In this document: positions 17,504-23,657 of the stretch, piece by piece
Layout of the letters: the number at the start of each line of letters is the position of its first letter
Position numbering within the stretch: the stretch's first letter is position 1
Assembly (NCBI GenBank): GCA_964416065.1
Contig: CAYQCL010000033.1
Coordinates: 1 to 23,657, forward strand
Direction of reading: 5' to 3'
Origin: Limiplasma sp964416065
Lineage (GTDB): Bacteria > Bacillota > Clostridia > Christensenellales > Aristaeellaceae
Length of the DNA stretch: 23,657 nucleotides
The notes under the pieces: generated by a model
The model's input: the letters and a program-made list of their open reading frames with translations, nothing else
Databases searched by the model: none
Told to the model about the DNA's origin: nothing
Translations under genes and position numbers: made by a program

Positions 17504-18493
17504 ATGAGCACTTCAAAATTCGCGCTGTTTGTCGATCTGGAAAACTGCGGCGCAAAGGTATCCACGCTTCAAAGCGTTCTGGAAAAGGTCAAGATTCGCG
17601 GGGACATCCTGCTTGGCAAGGTATACGGCTATTCCGACCAGTACGGCGATCTCAAGGAGGTGCTCTTGTCCAACACCTTCACCGTCGTTCCCAGCCTTCG
17701 CTATGGCATCAGCCAGAAGAACAACGCCGACATCCACCTGGTGATCGACGCGCTGGAGGTCGCCTACACCAACCCCCTCATCGACAGCTTCTGCATCGTT
17801 TCCGGCGACAGCGACTATACGCCGCTGGTGGGTAAGCTCAAGAGCATGGGCAAATTCGTCCTGGGAATCAGCCGCTCCGCCGCCGCCAGCACCATCTTCA
17901 TCAACGCCTGCAACGAGTTTCAGTTTCTGGAAAACGTCGGCGGCCGCACGAGAAAGCCCGTCGGCAGGAAGAAGACCGCCGCGGAGAAGGAGCCTCTGGA
18001 TGACGCGGAGCTGAACAAGCTTCTGACCGGCATCCTGGAGGAGCAGACGGACAAGGATGAGCTCTACGCCAGCGAGCTCAAGGGCATCCTTCTGCGCCTT
18101 CAGCCGGATTTCAACGAAAAGGCCTTCGGCTGCGCGACGTTTTCAAAGCTTCTGGACAAGCTGAGCAAGCAGTTTGGCACGCTGCATATCCACAGCGACA
18201 ACTTCAACGTCATGGTTTCCCTCTCGCCCGTCAGCAAGGAGGGCGCGCCGGAAATCAACCGTGACAACTGGCGCGCGCTCATCCGCGAGCAGCTCTCCCG
18301 CTATAAGGAGGACGGCTTTGAGCGCATCAACCCCAGCATTCTCAAGGCCGACATTCAGGCTGATTATCCCGATTTCTCCGAAAAGGCGCTGGGCTTCAAG
18401 CGCTTCAGCGACATGCTCAAGGCCATGGAGAAGGAGGGCCTGATCACGGTGGAGATGGACGAGCAAAAGACCATGCTCATCCGCGTATCATAA
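17504..18493 (+). CDS. NYN-domain nuclease with two OST-HTH/LOTUS domains
   Basis: 329-aa protein. Residues 5-145 are a NYN (PIN-like, LabA/DUF88) domain: FALFVDLENCG with D11, a central NNADIHLVID with D76, and VSGDSDYTPLV with D102 and D104, so the metal-binding acidic set appears complete. A Lys/Arg linker (148-163) leads to two OST-HTH domains at about 167-240 and 255-329, each with an L-x2-L...F-x-E-K-A-x-G...F-x2-L pattern. NYN-OST-HTH proteins are predicted RNases, and OST-HTH domains bind RNA, including G-quadruplexes. ATG 17504 follows AAGGAAG; the frame is open further upstream but overlaps gntR. Gaps to both neighbours are under 15 bases. Confidence 0.93.
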   Translation: MSTSKFALFVDLENCGAKVSTLQSVLEKVKIRGDILLGKVYGYSDQYGDLKEVLLSNTFTVVPSLRYGISQKNNADIHLVIDALEVAYTNPLIDSFCIVSGDSDYTPLVGKLKSMGKFVLGISRSAAASTIFINACNEFQFLENVGGRTRKPVGRKKTAAEKEPLDDAELNKLLTGILEEQTDKDELYASELKGILLRLQPDFNEKAFGCATFSKLLDKLSKQFGTLHIHSDNFNVMVSLSPVSKEGAPEINRDNWRALIREQLSRYKEDGFERINPSILKADIQADYPDFSEKALGFKRFSDMLKAMEKEGLITVEMDEQKTMLIRVS

Positions 18494-18506
18494 GGAGGAA
18501 AGCGCT

Positions 18507-20399
18507 ATGCCAGAGGGATTCGCGCGCGTGGCCGCCGTGAGCGTGCCCGTGCATCTGGGCGACGTCGGGGCCAATGAAAAGGAAATCGCGTCCGCGATGC
18601 ACCGCCTGCGCGTGATGGGCGTGCAGGCGGCGGTTTTCCCCGAGCTTTGCCTGACCGGCTATACCCTGGGGGATCTGCTTTTGAACGAGCGGGTGCAGAA
18701 GAGCGCCTGGGAGGCGATGCTCCGCCTCGCGGAAAAGGCGGAGGGCATGGCCGTGATCGTGGGCCTGCCGGTCAATGTGGGCAGCCGCCTGTACAACTGC
18801 GCCGCCGTGCTCCAATCGGGGCATCTGCGCGCGTTGGTGCCCAAGACCTACCTGCCCAACGGCAACGAGTTTTACGAAACGCGCTGGTTTGTCAGCGGGG
18901 AGGGCGTGACGGAGTTTTTGCCCATAGAGGACGGCGCAGAGCTTTCGCCCGCGCAGGTCTTTGACATGGGGGATTTCACCTTTGGCGTGGAAATCTGCGA
19001 GGATCTGTGGACGCCCATCCCGCCCAGCTGCCAGCTGGCCGTGGAAGGCGCGGACATCATCTTCAATCTCAGCGCGTCCAACGCGCTGGTTGGCAAGCAC
19101 CCCTATCGCCGCGAGCTTTTGAGCCAGCAGAGCGGACGCCTGTTCGCCGGCTACGTCTACGCGGGCGCGGGCTTTGGCGAGAGCACCAGCGACATGGTCT
19201 TTGACGGCTACACCGCCGTGTTTGAAAACGGCCGCGCGCTTCGCGAGGGCGAGCGCTTCTCGATGAAGGGCGGCATGGCCGTCGCGGACGTCGATATCCA
19301 GCGTCTGCGCTATCAGCGCCGACGCAACGGAAGCTTCCATCAGATGCCTCGGGCCAAGGCCCTGAACATCGACGCCGTGCCCATGGAGACGCCGCCCCGC
19401 GCCGCCGCCCCGCTGCTGCGTCCTATCGCGCCGCTTCCCTTTGTGCCCTCGGATGGGGAGGGCAGCGAGCGCCTGAGCGAGATCGTGCAGATTCAATGCA
19501 TGGGGCTTGAGACGCGCCTGAACGCCATTCATTGCAAGGACGTCGTGGTGGGCGTGTCCGGCGGGCTGGATTCGACGCTCACGCTGCTGATCGCCGCGCG
19601 GGCCTACGACGCGCTGGGCCTTGACCGCATGGGCATCCACGCCATCACCATGCCCGGCATGGGCACCGGCGCGCGTACGAAGTCCAACGCGGACAAGCTC
19701 ATGGAGGCGCTGGGCGTGGACGCGCGCGAGATTCCCATCGGCAACGCGGTCAGACAGCATTTTTCTGATATCGGGCAGGACGAGAGCGTCCACGACGTGA
19801 CGTATGAAAACAGCCAGGCGCGCGAGCGGACGCAGATTCTGATGGATTTTGCCAACAAGGTCGGCGGCATCGTGCTGGGCACGGGCGACCTGAGCGAGGC
19901 CGCGCTGGGCTTTTGCACCTATAACGGCGACCATATGAGCATGTACAACGTCAACTGCTCCGTGCCCAAGACGCTGGTCAAGAGCCTGGTGCGTTTCTTG
20001 AGCGAGACCGTCTTTGACGGGACGGTTCGCGCCGTCTGCGCGGACGTGATCGACACGCCCATCAGCCCCGAGCTGCTTCCCGTGAGCGAGGGCGAGCTCA
20101 ACCAGCGCACCGAGGACATCCTGGGCGATTACGCGCTCCACGACTTCTTCCTGTATCACTTCATGGACAGCGGCGCAACGCCGGAAAAGCTCAGGCTTCT
20201 GGCCGGTCAGGCGTTTGGGGGCGTGTACGACGAAAAAAAAATCGCCCAGCAGCTGGACACGTTCCTTCGCCGCTTCTTTACCCAGCAGTTCAAACGCAAC
20301 TGTGTGCCTGACGGCCCCAAGGTGGGTTCTGTCAGCCTCAGCCCGCGCGGGGATTGGCGTATGCCAAGCGACATGTCCTCCGTCCTGTGGCGCGAGTGA
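18507..20399 (+). CDS. nadE: Glutamine-dependent NAD+ synthetase
   Basis: 630-aa cytosolic enzyme that amidates nicotinate adenine dinucleotide to NAD+, taking ammonia from glutamine. The N-terminal nitrilase-type glutaminase domain has the triad E46 (FPELCLTGY), K113 (VPKTYLPN) and C164 (VEICEDLW). The C-terminal synthetase domain begins with the PP-loop GVSGGLDST (349-357), followed by GTGDLSEAALGF and a C-terminal region typical of the long form. The length matches two-domain NadE rather than the short ammonia-only form. AAGGAGGAAAG eight bases upstream is a strong ribosome binding site. It lies 13 bases after the NYN gene. Confidence 0.97.
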   Translation: MPEGFARVAAVSVPVHLGDVGANEKEIASAMHRLRVMGVQAAVFPELCLTGYTLGDLLLNERVQKSAWEAMLRLAEKAEGMAVIVGLPVNVGSRLYNCAAVLQSGHLRALVPKTYLPNGNEFYETRWFVSGEGVTEFLPIEDGAELSPAQVFDMGDFTFGVEICEDLWTPIPPSCQLAVEGADIIFNLSASNALVGKHPYRRELLSQQSGRLFAGYVYAGAGFGESTSDMVFDGYTAVFENGRALREGERFSMKGGMAVADVDIQRLRYQRRRNGSFHQMPRAKALNIDAVPMETPPRAAAPLLRPIAPLPFVPSDGEGSERLSEIVQIQCMGLETRLNAIHCKDVVVGVSGGLDSTLTLLIAARAYDALGLDRMGIHAITMPGMGTGARTKSNADKLMEALGVDAREIPIGNAVRQHFSDIGQDESVHDVTYENSQARERTQILMDFANKVGGIVLGTGDLSEAALGFCTYNGDHMSMYNVNCSVPKTLVKSLVRFLSETVFDGTVRAVCADVIDTPISPELLPVSEGELNQRTEDILGDYALHDFFLYHFMDSGATPEKLRLLAGQAFGGVYDEKKIAQQLDTFLRRFFTQQFKRNCVPDGPKVGSVSLSPRGDWRMPSDMSSVLWRE

Positions 20400-20422
20400 T
20401 TCGCAAAAAAGAGGGAAAACGT

Positions 20423-20860
20423 ATGATCTATGACACGCTGGACAATCTGTCCTGCTATCGCGGCATTTCCGATTCGCTTGACAAGGCGATCGACTTCCTG
20501 CTCTCCAACGAGCTTGGCGCGCTTTCCGGAAAAACTGTCATCGATGGCGACCGCGTGTACCTCAATGTGCAGGACGCGCGGCTCAAGCCCTTTTCCGAGG
20601 GCCGCTGGGAGGCGCACCGCGCCTATATTGACATCCAGATCGCGCTGAGCGAGGGCGAGACGATTCATTACGCGCCGCTGGAGGCTATCACGGACTGGGA
20701 GTCGTACCAATGGGACGTCTGCTTCTCCGTGGACGCCAATCGGGGCGTAGCGCTTCCCATGACGCCTGGCGTCTTCGGCCTGTTCATGCCTCAGGACGCG
20801 CATCGCCCGGGCATCGGCGAGGGAACGGTGCATAAGCTGGTCGTCAAGGTCGCGGTCTGA
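20423..20860 (+). CDS. YhcH/YjgK/YiaL family protein (DUF386)
   Basis: 145-aa cupin-like protein. The family signature WEAHRAYIDIQI (62-73) supplies H65, D70 and Q72, with H127 and H137 (VHKLVVKV) as further metal-site candidates. Relatives include EbgC and NanQ (YhcH), the latter an N-acetylneuraminate anomerase, so a sugar-ring anomerase role is plausible, but the substrate is unknown. The frame is open 23 codons upstream and overlaps nadE, but GAGGG eight bases before ATG 20423 and homology to the usual MIYD start favour this one. It ends the operon-like run; no clear intrinsic terminator follows except a weak imperfect hairpin near 20926-20977. Confidence 0.93.
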   Translation: MIYDTLDNLSCYRGISDSLDKAIDFLLSNELGALSGKTVIDGDRVYLNVQDARLKPFSEGRWEAHRAYIDIQIALSEGETIHYAPLEAITDWESYQWDVCFSVDANRGVALPMTPGVFGLFMPQDAHRPGIGEGTVHKLVVKVAV

Positions 20861-21546
20861 ACGCGCGATCCGGCGAAGGATGTTACGCTTTTGAAATAGA
20901 ATCCTCCTAAATATCGAAAAGGACCGGCGCTGACCGACCCGCGGAGAAAATCCGTCCGGCGTTCAGCACCGATTTTTGCGTTCCGTCTGGTGATTTCAAC
21001 CGTTTTTTGGGATGCAAAAACGGTTTCACTTTTAAAAAATTTCCATTTAAATATAAGGACATTAAATTTTCAAATGTACTCAAAAGAGCGAAATCCGTCA
21101 TTTTGACGCATCCGGCCCCTGGCTTCCCTCTCCATGGTGCCTGCCCGCCCTTCAAAAATCGTTTATTTATAAGGGTTTTATCGCTTTTGCCCCCACTCGT
21201 GGGAGACGGATTTGAGGGGCTTGAAAGCGAAATAGATTTGGAATATATAAAGAAAATATTTCCCGATTTGAAGAAAAAATCAAATATTTTCGTAATATTT
21301 ATCTTGGCATATTTAATCTTGATGTAATATATATTGCAAAGTCTCCTAAAATTTTTATAAGCGGCCCAAAAAAGATCCTAAAAGCGCGGCCGAATGTGCG
21401 AAAACTGTGGCGGTTGAAAATGTTACAACATTTATACATTCTTAATGAATTCGAGAAGAAATACGGAGCTTCCCCATGCAAAAGACGCTGATCCCGTAAG
21501 GAGCACTGAAACACCCATTCATGATCTGTACTAAGGAAGAATCGGT
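20861..21546. other. AT-rich gene-poor stretch with inverted repeats
   Basis: About 690 bases without a gene I can support. Composition shifts to clearly AT-rich from about 21020 to 21470. Near 20926-20977 an imperfect hairpin followed by five T may end the nadE transcript. At 20998-21025, AACCGTTTTT and AAAAACGGTT are perfect 10-base arms. At 21418-21433, AAATGTT-AC-AACATTT is a near-palindrome beside TTGAAA, upstream of the adhesin pseudogene. A CCCACTCGTGGGAGA hairpin (about 21192-21206) resembles a short dispersed-repeat remnant. Confidence 0.5.
21418..21433. promoter_or_regulatory. 16-bp palindrome upstream of adhesin pseudogene
   Basis: AAATGTT (21418-21424), two central bases, then AACATTT (21427-21433). 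It overlaps the TTGAAA at 21414-21419, a possible -35 of the adhesin gene, though the matching -10 is weak. The size and symmetry are operator-like. Confidence 0.4.
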
Positions 21547-22968
21547 ATGAAGCTGAAAAGATTTCTCAGCCTGACCATGGCGCTGCTTTTGTTGTTCGGC
21601 ATGATGCTGCTGACCGAAGCCAGCGCGGTTGCGGTGAGAACCCTTTTGACACGACGCAACGTTGCTCAGCCGACGAATGAGCTCATTCGCCGCAGCATGC
21701 CTTCGCGGGCTGGGCGCCTGAACTGCCCGAAAGCGTTCCCGAGGCGGATGTCGGCTACATGGCGCTCTATGTCCCCATGGCAGCCAATCATGTGATGCTC
21801 ATGGCCGTCCTTCCGAACGAGCAGTACTATATGACCTATGAGTTTGTCGTCAACGACACGGTGGCCGACACGCAGATCATCGCCGACGGCGATATCCTGA
21901 CGCAGCCCGCCGCGTCGTCAGCCCCGGCCCAGCAGCGCTTTACGGGCTGGTATACGGACAACGGCTCGCGCTTTACCTCCTTTGGCACTCAGACGGTCAA
22001 GGTCTCGCAGAACACGACCGTCACGCTCACGGCGAGGTTTGAGCCGATCAACTACGCCTATTTTATGAACAGCGTCAACGGCGGCAACGTCGCCTATACG
22101 CAAGAGTCGGCCGAGGACACCTGCACCGTTTCCATGTATGACCTTTCCATCGCCAGCAACCAGGCCCTTATGGAGTGGACGAAGGAAAAGGGCAACCCCG
22201 ACGGGGCCATGGATTCCTTCCCCGGCGTCATCACCGAGGACACGTACTATTATCCCATCATCCGCGAGGTGAAGTGGGTTACGTTTGAGTGCGGCGGCGG
22301 CACGCTGATTGAGCCGCGCGGCGAGATTCAGGGCAGCAAGATCAACGTCAAGAACCCTGAGTGCACCGGCTACACCTTTGGTGGCTGGGTGCACAATCAC
22401 GGCAATTCTGTCGAGATGCCCTATTACGTTAATGAGGATGTGACCCTTATCGTCCAATGGACGGCGAACACCGACACGTCCTACACCGTGGCGAACCTGC
22501 TGGAGAACGCGGATGACGACGTCTATAGCGTGGATGAAAGTCTCGCGCCCAACCCAGACGCTGAACGGCACCACCGACACCCTCACCGCAGCGGCCGCGT
22601 ATAACCTGGACAGCGTGGGCTTTACCGCGCAGCCCGCCGTGCAGGAGCGCATCGCGGGCGACGGCTCCACCGTTGTCATCATCCGGTATACGCGCAAGAC
22701 GTATTCAGTGTACTTCTGCGATGCTGCCAGCACAACCGCTAAGGGGTCATACCGTCGCTGACCATCACGGCCAAGCACGGCGCTTATATTGGCGATTTGT
22801 GACCAAGCGTACGATTCCCGAATGGCTCATGGCAATCCAACTGGTAAAGGACATTATTATTTATAGTGCGAAGTTGAGCTCCACGCCGGAGGATCATTAT
22901 GATCTGACGGACTTCAAGTACATGGAAAATGTGAAATATGACAGCAGTGGTCACGCTAGCTGTTTTCG
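21547..22968 (+). pseudogene. Decayed InlB-repeat (Listeria-Bacteroides repeat) surface adhesin
   Basis: Remnant of a large exported adhesin, broken into at least four reading-frame pieces. It starts at ATG 21547 after AAGGAAG with a good signal peptide (MKLKRFLSL, then a Leu/Met-rich core ending in TEASA). A frame change near 21630-21680 (the new frame has TGA at 21678) leads to FAGWAPELP and then RFTGWYTDNG and YTFGGWVHNHG, typical F-x-GW InlB B-repeat units. An extra base in a C run near 22550 changes frame again into GTTDTLTAAA and YTRKTYSVYF. A missing G in the G run at 22743-22746 changes frame into IPSLTITAKHGAYIGDL, which then meets TGA 22800 where family members have Trp. Further stops follow. 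No wall anchor is visible. The end point is approximate. Confidence 0.85.
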
Positions 22969-23040
22969 GTAAAATAGAAACCGTGCAAAGGGTTCCCCAA
23001 ATGTGAGCACCCGGGCGGCATAAAAAGTGAGCCATCGAGA

Positions 23041-23145
23041 ATGAAGTATGCGTCCACTCTCAAAGTCGTTCGCTGCAAGTTCTGCAAGCATCAAGATGAG
23101 TACAGATTTTGTGAAGGACGGCCGGATGCGGAAAGATCGAGATGA
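23041..23145 (+). CDS. Possible 34-aa Cys-rich phage-type protein
   Basis: ATG 23041 opens a 34-codon frame containing RCKFCKH and a later FCEGRPD, a C-x2-C plus single-Cys arrangement often seen in tiny phage or element proteins. It ends at TGA 23143, 20 bases inside the next frame, an overlap usual for phage genes. No convincing ribosome binding site precedes it, and the 70 bases upstream look like decayed DNA, so it may be a truncated remnant. Confidence 0.35.
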   Translation: MKYASTLKVVRCKFCKHQDEYRFCEGRPDAERSR

Positions 23146-23443
23146 ATACAATGAGATCTACAAACTAGACATGACGGACGAATGGATGAACGCCGCTTAT
23201 GATGAGAGTGGTGATGCTGTGACTTGCGATATTTGCGGAGCGGAAATGAAGTGGGGTCAGGAGCGACGCGAGTGGTACTGCCCCGCCTGCGGACAGACTA
23301 TGAACCGCGCTTTATATTTCAATCACATAGGAGCCGAGCCTCCGTGATTGAAATGTCTGACCAACTGCTGCGAGAATTATCCATTCTACAAGAAAGACTG
23401 CGAGCGCTACCCCATCGATCCGGACGATCCCATGCTGACATAA
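23126..23443 (+). pseudogene. Phage-type zinc-ribbon protein with internal TGA
   Basis: ATG 23126 has GAAGGA seven bases upstream. The frame reads MRKDRDEYNEIYKLDMTDEW, then CDICGAEMKW and WYCPACGQ, a four-cysteine zinc ribbon, then YFNHIGAEPP. TGA at 23345-23347 stops it, but the same frame continues as LKCLTNCCENYP up to TAA 23441. From memory, relatives in Clostridia phages and elements run through with Gly at this point (IGAEPPG-x-x-CLT), so GGA to TGA is the likely change. The truncated 73-aa product would keep the zinc ribbon and might still work. No insertion or frameshift is needed to explain the break. Confidence 0.6.
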
Positions 23444-23462
23444 TGATGTTTTCCAAGATTCA

Positions 23463-23496
23463 AGAGCCTGTGTGCGAAACACGGGCTTTTTCTTTT
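23463..23496 (+). terminator. Intrinsic terminator after the zinc-ribbon gene
   Basis: AGCCTGTGT (23465-23473) pairs with ACACGGGCT (23479-23487) with one G-T wobble around a five-base loop, followed by T4-C-T4. Confidence 0.85.
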
Positions 23497-23577
23497 CCCG
23501 CGTAAAAAACATGCCCTTTTATGAAGAGAGAAGACAATATGCACCTTCTCTTTTACTTTTGCCATGAGGAGGCAGTT

Positions 23578-23657
23578 ATGAAAGGACGGAAGCTGGAGCG
23601 CAATTTTCAGGCGTCTCTGATTCGGGAATTGAAAAAGCGGTTCAGCGGCTGCATCGT
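23578..23657 (+). CDS. Start of probable phage-type nuclease (cut by window end)
   Basis: Only 26 codons are visible. ATG 23578 has a strong GAGGAGG upstream. The sequence MKGRKLERNFQ-x3-IRELKKRF-x-GCIV matches the start of small PD-(D/E)XK-type nucleases (VRR-NUC or resolvase-like) of Bacillota phages, which continue with a conserved K-x-D...GIPDLL core. The catalytic part lies beyond the window, so the call rests on the N-terminus only. An inverted repeat AGAGAAG/CTTCTCT (23527-23551) lies in the leader. Together with the zinc-ribbon gene it suggests a prophage or element entering from the right. Confidence 0.55.
   Translation, partial: MKGRKLERNFQASLIRELKKRFSGCI

Noticed and set aside
21007..21327. 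106-aa frame in the AT-rich stretch
   Set aside because: No ribosome binding site; it runs through hairpin sequence and its translation looks like low-complexity Lys/Phe/Ile from AT-rich DNA.
22800..23347. TGA recoding (as Trp or Gly) to explain the internal stops
   Set aside because: Several intact genes in the window end normally at TGA (601, 1204, 17489, 20399), and the adhesin also has a TAA and frameshifts.

Overview
The window looks like chromosomal DNA of a GC-rich member of the Bacillota, most likely class Clostridia. The basis is strong GGAGG-type ribosome binding sites, TTGACA/TATAAT promoters, AzlCD, a two-helix SecG, intrinsic terminators with long T runs, and gut-Clostridia-style adhesin and phage remnants. 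The species cannot be named from this sequence. I see no rRNA, tRNA or CRISPR array.

Layout. (1) 106-4652: a promoter followed by four tightly spaced genes that do not belong to any operon I recognise. They encode a small protein with an immunity-protein-like C-terminal pattern, a 195-aa protein resembling Syd/SUKH, a 701-aa multidomain protein with a disordered tail carrying a candidate sliding-clamp-binding motif, and a soluble VirD4/TraG-like ATPase without membrane anchor and without the usual Walker B glutamate. This is the best candidate in the window for an undescribed system. (2) 4683-10480: housekeeping genes deoC and secG, then on the minus strand azlCD (branched-chain amino acid export) and uvrB, then murA on the plus strand, preceded by an overlapping 25-codon ORF. 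(3) 10500-11750: tandem hairpins, a small XRE repressor diverging from a membrane protein across a promoter with two inverted repeats, and a long nested inverted repeat before a terminator. (4) 11778-20860: prfC and typA (two translational GTPases), driven by a promoter whose -10 lies inside a perfect 11-bp inverted repeat, then a secreted protein, a GntR/UTRA regulator, a NYN nuclease with two OST-HTH domains, nadE and a YhcH/YiaL-family gene. The genes from 15390 onward are closely packed and probably co-transcribed. (5) 20861-23657: an AT-rich gene-poor stretch, a decayed InlB-repeat adhesin pseudogene, then phage-type small genes (one with an internal stop) and the start of a phage-type nuclease cut by the window end.

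How it fits together. Most of the window is stable core genome: DNA repair, cell wall, secretion, translation and NAD synthesis. The two ends are accessory. The left operon seems intact and is regulated from its own promoter. The right end is decaying mobile or surface-variation DNA. All function calls come from reading motifs by eye; no database search was run.
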